From: Pseudomonas frederiksbergensis
Lineage (GTDB): Bacteria > Pseudomonadota > Gammaproteobacteria > Pseudomonadales > Pseudomonadaceae
Reading direction: 5' to 3'
Assembly: GCF_003732275.1 (NCBI RefSeq)
Contig: NZ_MOBM01000010.1
Coordinates: 1 to 64,000 of the forward strand
Length of the DNA: 64,000 nt
Shown here: positions 52,386 to 60,463 of the stretch, piece after piece
Layout of the letters: each line of letters opens with the position of its first letter
Numbering within the stretch: position 1 is the first letter of the stretch
Made by a program: the position numbers and the translations under genes
Notes under the pieces: generated by a model
Told to the model about the DNA's origin: nothing
Seen by the model: the letters and a program-made list of their open reading frames with translations, nothing else
Database searches by the model: none

Positions 52386-53780
52386 CTAGAGGATTTGCCA
52401 CCCCCCACCCAGCGCCTTGTACAGCGCAATACTGGCCTGCAACCGCGACAATCTCAGCTGCACATTCATATCCTGGGCGGCATACAGCGTGCGCTGGGTT
52501 TGCAGCACCGTGAGCAGGTCTTCGGCGCCGGCCTGGTAGCGGCTCTGGGCGATGTCGAAAGCGGTCTGTGCCTGGCTCAGTTCCTCCCCTTGCCACTGAC
52601 GTTGTTCGTCCAGCCCGTGAATGCTGTTGAGGGCTTTTTCCACATCGGCGAAGCCATTGATGATTACCCCGCGATAGGTTTCCAGCAGTTCCTGTTGGCG
52701 TGCCGTGGCTTTGTCGCGGGTGGCGCTGAGGCGACCATTGTTGAAGACCGGCGCCACCAGCCCCGAGGACAGGTTGTAAAAAGTCGTGCGCAGCAGATCC
52801 GAAGCCAGGTCGGCACCGGTGCCCAGGCTGGCGGTAAGCGTCAGGGTGGGCAGCATCGCCGCGCGGGTGACAGTTACATCGGCTTGGGCGGCGGCGAGTT
52901 TGGCCTCGGCGCTGGCGATGTCCGGGCGGCGGCTCAACAGCTCACTGGGCACGCCGCTGGCAATCTCCGGCCAGTGCAATTGATCGAACGGCTGCTCCGT
53001 CAGCGTCAGCGCCTGCACCGGTTGGCCGAGCAGGGCGGCGAGGGTGATCCTAGCTTCCTGGGTCTGTTGCTGCACCAGCGGCAGTTTGCGTTGCTGTTCG
53101 GCCACCAGGCTTTTTTGCTGGGCCAGTTCCAGCGCGGTGGCGCTGCCGGCGTCATAACGGGTCTGCACCAATCGCAGCACGCTTTGGGCGTTGGCCAGGT
53201 TCAGCTCGGCGATCCGCTGCTGTTCACGCAATGACAAGGCTTGGGTGTAGCTGTTGGCCACGCCGCTTTGCAAGGTCAGTTCCACGGTAGCCCGATCGAA
53301 CTCGCTGGCCTGCAAGCCGAGCAGGGCGCTGTCCCGGGCCGCCCGTTTGCCGCCCCAGAAATCGATTTCGTAACTGGTGCTCAGTTCTGCATCGTAATAA
53401 TTCAGCGAGCGATTATCAGGGCTGACATCCAGTTGGCTGTACCCCTTGCCATGCAGCAAGCGTTGGCGATTGGCGTTGAGGCCAGCCTTGAGTTCGGGCA
53501 ACAACGGGGCGCCGGCGATGGTGGCGCTGGCTTGGGCCTGCTGCACCCGGGCGACGGCGGCAGCCAGGTCATGGCTGCCCACGCTGGCCTGTTCGATCAG
53601 GCGATTCAGTTGTGGGCTGCCGAACTGCATCCACCATTGCCGATTGCTGTGTGCAGCGGCCGCGGTGTTCGGCGATTGCCAGGCGGCGGGTGGTTGCAAG
53701 CCGCTGTCGGGGGGCGGCGCAGGGGTGCTGCAGGCGGCCAGCAACAGGCTGGCGGCCAGAAGGGTCAGGTGCACTTTCAT
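52386..53780 (-). CDS. opmQ: OpmQ, outer-membrane channel of the PvdRT-OpmQ efflux pump
   Basis: TolC/OprM-family lipoprotein of 464 residues. The signal MKVHLTLLAASLLLAACSTP ends in a lipobox cysteine. Two OEP repeats follow (SVGSHDLAAAVARVQQAQA and RPDIASAEAKLAAAQADV). It forms the trans-periplasmic exit duct for mature and recycled pyoverdine. The start at 53780, 7 bases after the pvdT stop, gives the lipoprotein signal; the longer frame to 53924 overlaps pvdT and is rejected. Confidence 0.93.
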   Translation of the reverse strand: MKVHLTLLAASLLLAACSTPAPPPDSGLQPPAAWQSPNTAAAAHSNRQWWMQFGSPQLNRLIEQASVGSHDLAAAVARVQQAQASATIAGAPLLPELKAGLNANRQRLLHGKGYSQLDVSPDNRSLNYYDAELSTSYEIDFWGGKRAARDSALLGLQASEFDRATVELTLQSGVANSYTQALSLREQQRIAELNLANAQSVLRLVQTRYDAGSATALELAQQKSLVAEQQRKLPLVQQQTQEARITLAALLGQPVQALTLTEQPFDQLHWPEIASGVPSELLSRRPDIASAEAKLAAAQADVTVTRAAMLPTLTLTASLGTGADLASDLLRTTFYNLSSGLVAPVFNNGRLSATRDKATARQQELLETYRGVIINGFADVEKALNSIHGLDEQRQWQGEELSQAQTAFDIAQSRYQAGAEDLLTVLQTQRTLYAAQDMNVQLRLSRLQASIALYKALGGGWQIL

Positions 53781-53787
53781 AGGTCGA

Positions 53788-55761
53788 TCATTCACTGGTA
53801 AGGGCCGTGACCGGATCGAGCCGGGCAGCCTTGCGGGCAGGCATGAAGCCGAAGATGACACCGGTGACCAGGGCGCAGCCGAAGGCGCCGAGCACGGCGA
53901 ACAACTGGAACGCGACCGCGACATTGCTCAGCAGCAACACGCCACCGACCAGCAGCGCCAGGCCGATCCCGGCGACACCACCGACCACCGAGAGCATGAC
54001 TGCCTCGGTGAGAAACTGGCGCAGGATGTCGCGCTGACGGGCGCCGGTGGCCATGCGAATACCGATTTCCCGGGTGCGTTCACGCACGGTCATCAGCATG
54101 ATGTTCATGACGCCGATGCCGCCGACCAGCAACGAAATCGCCGCAATCGAACCGAGCATCAATGACAGCGTGCCCTGGGTGCGGGCCTCGGCCTGGATCA
54201 TGGCGGCGTTGTTGGTCAGTTCGAAATCACGCTTGCCCTTGTGCTCGCGCAGCATCGTTTGTTCGATCGCCTGCTCGGCCTCCTTGACCTTGCGCGCGTC
54301 CTTGGCGGCGATCACCACATACTCGGGGTTGCGGCTGCCAAACAGACGCACGCTGGCGGCCGAGTAGGGCACGGCGATGCGATTGTCGCTGTCGGAGTCG
54401 CCGGAACTGGAGCCTTTTTCGACCAGCACGCCGAGCACCTGAAACGGCACGTTTTCGATCAGGATGTACTGGCCGATCGGGTTGGCCAGGTCTTTGAACA
54501 GCTTCTCCCGGACCTTGTGGCCGATCACCGCGACTGCGGCGGCGCTGTCTTCATCGGCCTGGGTGAAATAGCTGCCCTGAACCACCGGCCAATTGAAGAT
54601 GCTCGGGAAGTTGGTGTCGTTGCCGCCCACATAGGCGGTGTGATCGGCGTTGCCGAAACGCACGCCGGCCGTCGAGCCGTTAACCGGCATGATCCGCTGT
54701 ACCTGAGGCAGGTTGGCGAGCGCGGCGACGTCATTGAGGGTAATGATCCCGGGCGGGGTACGCGGATTGGGCGCGGCGCCGCTGAGGTAAATGATGTTGG
54801 AACCGAAGGCGCCCATCTGCGCCATTACTTGCCGCTTGCTGCCTTCGCCCACCGCCAGCATCACCACCACCGACGCGACGCCAATGACAATCCCCAACAG
54901 TGTCAGGGCGGTGCGGAAGCGGTTGATCCACATCACGCGCCAGGCCGCCTGAATCGCGTCCACCAGTTCGCCTTTCCAGGCGTCATTGGCTTCGCTGCCG
55001 GCACTCAGGCGCTGGCGCAGGTCCACGGCTTGCAGCGCGCCGGGGCGGGCCATACGCGGGGCGGCCGTGGGATTGGTGGCGGTGTCGCTGATGATCAGGC
55101 CGTCGCGGATTTCGATGACCCGGTTGGCGCGTCTGGCCACTTCGCGGTCATGGGTGATCAGGATCACCACATGCCCCTGACTGGCCAGTTCGTCGAGCAG
55201 GCTCATGACTTCGGCGCCGCTGTGGCTGTCGAGGGCACCGGTGGGTTCGTCGGCGAGGATGATGTGGCCGCCGTTCATCAAGGCCCGGGCGATCGACACC
55301 CGCTGCTGCTGGCCACCGGAGAGCTGATGTGGACGGTTGCCGGTGCGCGAACCCAGGCCGAGGCGCTCGAGCAGGGCCCCCGCGCGGGCATGGCGTTCGT
55401 CCGCCGGAGTGCCGGCATAGATGGCCGGCATCTCGACATTTTCCTGGGCCGATCCGGACGGGATCAGGTGGTAACCCTGAAACACGAAGCCGAAGGCCTC
55501 ACGCCGTAGCCACGCCAGTTCATCACTGCCCAGGCCGGCGACGTTTTCCCCGGCGAACAGGTAGTCGCCGCTGGTAGGGCGGTCGAGGCAGCCGAGGATG
55601 TTCATCAGGGTCGATTTGCCGGAACCGGAGGCGCCGACGATGGCGACAAATTCGCCGGCGTGGATCGACAGGTCGATGCCGCGCAGCACCTCCACCAAGG
55701 GGCTGTCGCCGCCGCCGTAGGCTTTGCGGATCTGTCGCAGGTCAATCAGGGGCGTTTGCAT
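53788..55761 (-). CDS. pvdT: PvdT, MacB-like ABC exporter subunit
   Basis: Inner-membrane protein of 657 residues. The N-terminal ATPase domain (about 1-235) has Walker [11 protein letters not shown], signature [10 protein letters not shown] and Walker [13 protein letters not shown] MacB-type permease follows, with one membrane segment near 285, a large periplasmic domain and three C-terminal segments (from about 535). With PvdR and OpmQ it exports pyoverdine from the periplasm and recycles it after iron delivery. The start abuts the pvdR stop. Confidence 0.95.
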   Translation of the reverse strand: MQTPLIDLRQIRKAYGGGDSPLVEVLRGIDLSIHAGEFVAIVGASGSGKSTLMNILGCLDRPTSGDYLFAGENVAGLGSDELAWLRREAFGFVFQGYHLIPSGSAQENVEMPAIYAGTPADERHARAGALLERLGLGSRTGNRPHQLSGGQQQRVSIARALMNGGHIILADEPTGALDSHSGAEVMSLLDELASQGHVVILITHDREVARRANRVIEIRDGLIISDTATNPTAAPRMARPGALQAVDLRQRLSAGSEANDAWKGELVDAIQAAWRVMWINRFRTALTLLGIVIGVASVVVMLAVGEGSKRQVMAQMGAFGSNIIYLSGAAPNPRTPPGIITLNDVAALANLPQVQRIMPVNGSTAGVRFGNADHTAYVGGNDTNFPSIFNWPVVQGSYFTQADEDSAAAVAVIGHKVREKLFKDLANPIGQYILIENVPFQVLGVLVEKGSSSGDSDSDNRIAVPYSAASVRLFGSRNPEYVVIAAKDARKVKEAEQAIEQTMLREHKGKRDFELTNNAAMIQAEARTQGTLSLMLGSIAAISLLVGGIGVMNIMLMTVRERTREIGIRMATGARQRDILRQFLTEAVMLSVVGGVAGIGLALLVGGVLLLSNVAVAFQLFAVLGAFGCALVTGVIFGFMPARKAARLDPVTALTSE

Positions 55762-56922
55762 TCAGCCTCCGCTGCCGGTGAGCGGAGCGCTCAGCACGTG
55801 ATCGCCTTCCGCCAGTCCGTCGAGAATCTGCGTGCGTAACCGGTCGCTGATCCCGGTGCGAACCTCGCGGCGCTGAACCTCGCCGTTAGCTGCCACCACT
55901 TGCGCCACTTGACGATCCGCCGCGGTGCCGTTTTGCAGGGCCGCGGAGGGCACCGTCAGCACGTTCTGCGCCTGCTGGGCGACGAAAAATACCTGGGCGG
56001 TCATGTCGGTCATCAAGGCGTTGTCGGCGTTGTCGACATCCAGCAGCACGGTGTAGAGCACGACTCGTTCGCTGCCACTGCGACCGCTGGTGGGGCTGCC
56101 CTGCGTCTGTTCGAGCGGGCGCGGCGGCACCGGCAAAATCTGCCGCACGGTGCTGCTCCAGCGCCGGTTGCCACCGCTGAGGGTGGTGAACCAGGCGGTC
56201 ATGCCGGGTTTGACCTGGCCGATATCGGCCTCGGACACCTCGGCCCATACGGTCATCGGTGACAACCGGGCGATGCGCAATATCAGCGGCGTCTGTTGTT
56301 GGGCGTTGAGCGTCTGACCTTCCCGGGCGCCGACGGCGACCACCGTGCCGGACATCGGCGCGTAGATCCGTGTGTAACCCAGCTCCGCTTCATCGCTGCG
56401 CAAACTGGCCTGGGCTTGACGAATCTGCGCCTGGAACATGTCGATGCGCGCTTGGGTCGCCCGCACTTCGGCGCGGGCTGTCTGCACATCTTCTTCACGG
56501 GTCGCGCCGCCGGCCTTGAGGTTCTGTTGGCGGTGGTACTTTTGCTGCGCCAGGTCGTGCTGGGCGCGCTGCTCTTGTAGTTGGGCCTTGAGGTTGTCGA
56601 TGGAAAAGCGCCCGGCGTCGAGTTTGGCTTTCTGGGTCGAGGGGTCGATCTCCACCAGTAATTGGCCTTCCTTGATCTGATCGCCGGCCTCGACATGAAT
56701 CTTCTGGATCTGCCCGGACGCCTGGGCGCCGACGTCGACGTAACGTCGCGGTTGCAGGGTGCCGAGGGCGGTTACGCTGTTTTCGATATCGGCGCGGGTC
56801 ACGGCGGCGGTGGCGAGTTTCTCACGCCCCGGCGGGATCACTTGCCAGGCGGCCAGGGCCACGGCGGGAATCAGGCACAGAGCGGCAAACAGGGCGCGTC
56901 GGGTGGGGCGGGGACGTTTCAT
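55762..56922 (-). CDS. pvdR: PvdR, periplasmic adaptor of the pyoverdine efflux pump
   Basis: Membrane-fusion protein of 386 residues. It has an N-terminal anchor (about 8-26), a lipoyl half-motif GAQASGQIQKIHVEAGDQIKEG split from YAPMSGTVVAVGAREGQTL by an alpha-helical hairpin (about 100-185), and a beta-barrel domain near the C-terminus. It bridges PvdT and OpmQ. It is the first gene of the pvdR-pvdT-opmQ operon under an exact PvdS box. Confidence 0.95.
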   Translation of the reverse strand: MKRPRPTRRALFAALCLIPAVALAAWQVIPPGREKLATAAVTRADIENSVTALGTLQPRRYVDVGAQASGQIQKIHVEAGDQIKEGQLLVEIDPSTQKAKLDAGRFSIDNLKAQLQEQRAQHDLAQQKYHRQQNLKAGGATREEDVQTARAEVRATQARIDMFQAQIRQAQASLRSDEAELGYTRIYAPMSGTVVAVGAREGQTLNAQQQTPLILRIARLSPMTVWAEVSEADIGQVKPGMTAWFTTLSGGNRRWSSTVRQILPVPPRPLEQTQGSPTSGRSGSERVVLYTVLLDVDNADNALMTDMTAQVFFVAQQAQNVLTVPSAALQNGTAADRQVAQVVAANGEVQRREVRTGISDRLRTQILDGLAEGDHVLSAPLTGSGG

Positions 56923-57030
56923 GCGGGGTTCCAGCCGGTGAAAATCGGCCCGTCGCTCGGCGATCGCGGCGGTGATCCGCGCCGCTGAACGCTGTCGGTG
57001 GACCGACAGACACGGGAAGCTGTCCTGTAA

Positions 57031-57054
57031 ACGAGAACCCCGGAGCAGAATTTA
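57031..57054 (-). promoter_or_regulatory. Iron-starvation (PvdS) promoter of pvdRT-opmQ
   Basis: On the minus strand, exact TAAAT (57054-57050), 16 bases, CGT (57033-57031), about 109 bases before the pvdR start. Confidence 0.85.
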
Positions 57055-57121
57055 AGCCTGGATGCAGGTCGGCAAATGAGGTTATTTCTCAGGTAAATGG
57101 ATCCAGTGCTTTAAATCTATA

Positions 57122-57136
57122 TGAGAATTACTATAA
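57122..57136 (+). promoter_or_regulatory. Fur box before fpvI
   Basis: TGAGAATTACTATAA matches 11 of 14 defined bases of the 7-1-7 Fur motif TGATAAT-N-ATTATCA, in an AT-rich tract. It implies direct iron repression of the sigma-factor gene. Confidence 0.6.
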
Positions 57137-57213
57137 ATTACGCCTCTTGCGCGCTGCCATCATCGTGCCGCCATCTCTTTTATGGCGCAGATCTGGCTCA
57201 AGGACTGGGAGTC

Positions 57214-57696
57214 ATGTTGGAAAACTACTATCGCGAGCTGGTGTGTTTCCTGAACGCCAAGCTAGGCAACCGTCAGGTGGCCGAAGATGTGGTGCATGAC
57301 GCTTATCTGCGGGTACTGGAGCGTTCCAGTGAGACGCCGATCGAACAACCCCGGGCGTTTCTTTATCGCACCGCGCTCAATCTGGTGATCGACGACCACC
57401 GACGCAATGCCTTGCGGCAGGTCGAATCCCTGGACGTGCTCGACAGCGAAGAGCGCTACTTCACGCCATCCCCCCACAACAGCCTCGATCACGGCCATCG
57501 CCTGGACATGCTCCAGCGCGCGCTGGCGGAATTGCCAAGGCTGTGTCGCGAGAGTTTTCTTCTGCGCAAGATCGATGGCTTGTCGCACCCGGAAATCGCC
57601 GAGCAGCTGGGTATTTCCCGGGCGCTGGTGGAAAAGCACATCGTCAATGCCATGAAACATTGCCGGGTGCGAATGCGCCAGTGGGACGCTCCCTGA
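57214..57696 (+). CDS. fpvI: FpvI, ECF sigma factor for the ferripyoverdine receptor
   Basis: ECF sigma-70 of 160 residues, FecI-like. Region 2 (LENYYRELVCFLNAKLGNRQVAEDVVHDAYLRV) is followed by RAFLYRTALNLVIDDHRR; region 4 (LPRLCRESFLLRKIDGLSHPEIAEQLGIS) is C-terminal. The sequence fits FpvI rather than PvdS, which is longer and starts differently. FpvI directs fpvA transcription after FpvA binds ferripyoverdine and FpvR is inactivated. The start at 57214 is chosen because the upstream ATG at 57121 lies at the Fur box. No fpvR neighbour is present; pvdA follows with its own promoter. Confidence 0.9.
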   Translation: MLENYYRELVCFLNAKLGNRQVAEDVVHDAYLRVLERSSETPIEQPRAFLYRTALNLVIDDHRRNALRQVESLDVLDSEERYFTPSPHNSLDHGHRLDMLQRALAELPRLCRESFLLRKIDGLSHPEIAEQLGISRALVEKHIVNAMKHCRVRMRQWDAP

Positions 57697-57707
57697 TCAG
57701 GCCTCGT

Positions 57708-57731
57708 TAAATTTTTTTTCATTGTCCTCGT
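57708..57731 (+). promoter_or_regulatory. Iron-starvation (PvdS) promoter of pvdA
   Basis: Exact TAAAT-N16-CGT starting 11 bases after the fpvI stop, 96 bases before the pvdA start. Confidence 0.85.
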
Positions 57732-57826
57732 TCCTATTCAACAGACGATCTGCTGCCGCACAAGGCCGGTCAGGTCACCCAGGCGTTATCCCCGCTGGTC
57801 CGGGGTTCATCCAGAGGACACTGGAA

Positions 57827-59164
57827 ATGACACAGGCAATTGCATCGCCCATCGTTCACGACCTGATCGGCGTCGGTTTCGGCCCTTCGAACCTGGCTCT
57901 GGCCATCGCCCTGCAAGAACGCGGGCCGAGCCAGGGCGAGCTGGATGTGCTGTTTCTCGACAAGCAGGCGGACTACCGCTGGCACGGCAACACCCTGGTC
58001 ACCCAGAGCGAACTGCAGATCTCCTTTCTCAAGGATCTGGTGACACTGCGTAACCCGACCAGCCCGTATTCCTTCGTCAATTACCTCAAGCACCACGGTC
58101 GTCTGGTGGACTTCATCAACCTCGGCACCTTCTACCCGTGCCGCATGGAGTACAACGACTACCTGCGCTGGGTCGCCGGGCAATTTACCGAGCAGAGCCG
58201 CTATGGCGAGGAAGTGTTGGCCATCGAACCGGTGCTGCACCACCAGCAGGTCGAAGCACTGCGGGTGATCTCGCGTGATACGCAAGGGCAGCAGCATGTG
58301 CGCACCACCCGCTCGGTAGTGGTCAGCGCCGGCGGTACACCGCGCATTCCCGAAGCATTCAAGGTACTCAAGGATGACCGCCGGGTGTTCCACCATTCCC
58401 AGTATCTGGAGCGCATGGCCAAGCAGCCGTGCGTGAACAACCAACCGATGAGCATCGCGATCATTGGCGGCGGGCAGAGTGCGGCGGAAGCCTTCATTGA
58501 CCTGAACGACAGCTTCCCGTCGGTGCAGGTGGACATGATCCTGCGTGGCTCGGCCCTGAAGCCGGCCGATGACAGCCCGTTCGTCAACGAAGTGTTCTCG
58601 CCGGAGTTCACCGACCTGGTATTCCAACAGGCCAGCAGCGAACGCGAGCGCCTGGTCAACGAGTACCACAACACCAATTATTCAGTGGTGGACATCGACC
58701 TGATCGAACGCATCTACGGCATCTTCTACCGGCAGAAAGTCTCGGGCATCGCGCGCCACGCGTTCCGTACCCTGACCACCGTCGAAAAAGCCACCGCCAC
58801 CGAGCGCGGTATCGAGCTGGCGGTGCGCAACAATGCCACCGGCGAAGTCACGGTTCGCCATTACGACGCCGTGGTGCTGGCCACCGGTTACGAGCGCCAG
58901 ATGCACCGCAAGCTGCTGGCGCCGCTGGAACAGTACCTGGGCGATTTCGAGGTCGACCGCAACTACAAACTGATCACCGACGAGCGTTGCAAGGCCGGCA
59001 TCTACATGCAGGGCTTCTGCCAGGCCAGCCACGGTTTGAGCGACACCTTGCTGTCGATCCTGCCGATCCGTGCCGATGAAATTGCCGGCTCGCTGTATGA
59101 CCATGACAAGTCGCGTGGGCATGGTCGGTCGGTGGTGGACGTGTTGTTGGCCACAGCGAGCTGA
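57827..59164 (+). CDS. pvdA: PvdA, L-ornithine N5-monooxygenase
   Basis: Flavin- and NADPH-dependent enzyme of 445 residues that hydroxylates the side-chain amine of L-ornithine, giving the hydroxamate precursor. Motifs are the FAD site GVGFGPSNLALAIAL (near residue 13), FLKDLVTLRNPTSPYSFVNYL, the NADPH site IAIIGGGQSAAEAF (near 210) and ATGYERQ near residue 354. Length is normal (P. aeruginosa PvdA 443). The start at 57827 follows AGAGGACACTGGAA; the frame from 57722 covers the promoter and is rejected. Its product feeds the last module of NRPS 3. Confidence 0.96.
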   Translation: MTQAIASPIVHDLIGVGFGPSNLALAIALQERGPSQGELDVLFLDKQADYRWHGNTLVTQSELQISFLKDLVTLRNPTSPYSFVNYLKHHGRLVDFINLGTFYPCRMEYNDYLRWVAGQFTEQSRYGEEVLAIEPVLHHQQVEALRVISRDTQGQQHVRTTRSVVVSAGGTPRIPEAFKVLKDDRRVFHHSQYLERMAKQPCVNNQPMSIAIIGGGQSAAEAFIDLNDSFPSVQVDMILRGSALKPADDSPFVNEVFSPEFTDLVFQQASSERERLVNEYHNTNYSVVDIDLIERIYGIFYRQKVSGIARHAFRTLTTVEKATATERGIELAVRNNATGEVTVRHYDAVVLATGYERQMHRKLLAPLEQYLGDFEVDRNYKLITDERCKAGIYMQGFCQASHGLSDTLLSILPIRADEIAGSLYDHDKSRGHGRSVVDVLLATAS

Positions 59165-59323
59165 TATTGAGTCGTTCCTGAAAAGATCACAGCCTGCCAC
59201 AACGCCTACTACAGGAGCGCGTCCGAAAGGGGGGCGGTATTTCAGAAAAGTCCTACAGAAAGCCCGAGGGGTCTTCCGTAGCCTTGCGCCCTCATTAATC
59301 TGACACCCTTCAGGGGGGCGCCA

Positions 59324-59782
59324 TTGTCAAACAAGTCCTTTCGCATCCTGATCGCTGACGAACAACACTTTAACCGGTTGGGAATCGAGCGTTGGTTCAA
59401 CCAGCTCGGTTATTACCGGGTAGCGCCGGTGCAAAGCCTGGAAGAGTTGCTGACCCTGGTGGAGTACGCTCGCGAACCCTTCGATCTGTTGGTCATCGAT
59501 GCCGCGCTGGCGGGTGGGAATCTGGACTTGGTGGATTACTGCCTCGATAACCGGCAACTGGAGCGTGTGCTGATCTACGACAGCCAACAGGCTTGGTTTC
59601 CACCATTTCCGGCCAGGGGGCAACAGAAGATTCAGGTCAGTCACGTCTTGCCTGGCCTCGCATCAATTCAATGCTTGATGGCGTTCATTGATTCGCAGGA
59701 CCGTTCGTCTGAACTATCATTTCTGTCAGGTAGTTCAGACCGGCATTCCATGCAAAAGTCCATGCGCAGCTACTGCGTCTAA
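59324..59782 (+). CDS. Response-regulator receiver-like protein, probably degenerate
   Basis: Receiver-fold protein of 152 residues with TTG start after CAGGGGGGCG. It has the acidic pocket ADEQ near residue 11 and a possible phospho-acceptor Asp59 (LLVIDAAL). The conserved Thr/Ser and Lys of strands 4 and 5 are not visible (LIYDSQQ, VSHVLPGL), so it may be an unphosphorylated pseudo-receiver. There is no output domain. It lies 54 bases before the LuxR-type regulator and likely belongs to the same phosphorelay. Confidence 0.75.
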   Translation: MSNKSFRILIADEQHFNRLGIERWFNQLGYYRVAPVQSLEELLTLVEYAREPFDLLVIDAALAGGNLDLVDYCLDNRQLERVLIYDSQQAWFPPFPARGQQKIQVSHVLPGLASIQCLMAFIDSQDRSSELSFLSGSSDRHSMQKSMRSYCV

Positions 59783-59836
59783 TCCGGACCTTGCTCATGG
59801 GCAGTGAGTGCTCGTGTTTTTGCCTAGGGAGTTGCC

Positions 59837-60463
59837 ATGAAGTCAGCGTTGATTGTGGACGATCATCCGGTGATTCGCAGCGCAGTCAAAATCGTCCTCC
59901 AGCTTGAGGGATACAAACGCATCTACGAAGCCTCCAGCGGTAATGAGGTCTTGCCGATGATTCGCGAATACAAGCCTGAACTGGTGGTGCTGGATCTCAA
60001 CATTCCGTCCCTCGACGGGCTGGATGTGTTGGCACGGATTCAGGCCGGCGAGTTGCGGTGTCGCATCGTGGTCTTCACGTCCCAGGAGCCGATGTTTTAT
60101 CAGGATCGATGCATGCGCGCCGGTGCCGCGGCCTATGTCGCCAAGACCAACGATCTGCAGCATCTGCACAAAGCCGTGCACGCCGTGATGAGGGGATACA
60201 CCTATTTCACGCAGCTGCCCTCGAGTTCAGTGTCATTGAGTATGTTGCAGCGCAGCGAAAAGCAGATGATCGACAATCTGTCGGACCGCGAATTGACGAT
60301 CTTCCAGCATCTGGCACGGGGCGTGAGCAACAAGGTCATCGCTGAAATCATGCATTTGAGCCACAAGACCGTCAGTACCTACAAAACCCGTTTGATCGGA
60401 AAACTCAACGTGGAATCGTCGGTGCATCTGCGGGATCTTGCCCGACGCAATCATTTGATCTGA
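59837..60463 (+). CDS. BvgA/EvgA-like LuxR-family response regulator
   Basis: Protein of 208 residues. The receiver domain (1-120) has Asp8/Asp9, phospho-acceptor Asp53 (VVLDLNIPSLDG), Thr in VVFTSQE and Lys in YVAKTND. The LuxR-type helix-turn-helix (about 145-205) shows LSDRELTIFQHLARGVSNKVIAEIM and HKTVSTYKTRLIGKL. It is a DNA-binding partner of the hybrid kinase that starts immediately after its stop codon. The regulon cannot be read from sequence. Confidence 0.92.
   Translation: MKSALIVDDHPVIRSAVKIVLQLEGYKRIYEASSGNEVLPMIREYKPELVVLDLNIPSLDGLDVLARIQAGELRCRIVVFTSQEPMFYQDRCMRAGAAAYVAKTNDLQHLHKAVHAVMRGYTYFTQLPSSSVSLSMLQRSEKQMIDNLSDRELTIFQHLARGVSNKVIAEIMHLSHKTVSTYKTRLIGKLNVESSVHLRDLARRNHLI

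Noticed and set aside
57121..57213. Longer N-terminus for FpvI starting at 57121
   Set aside because: That ATG abuts the Fur box, and the FpvI family starts at MLENYYREL (57214).
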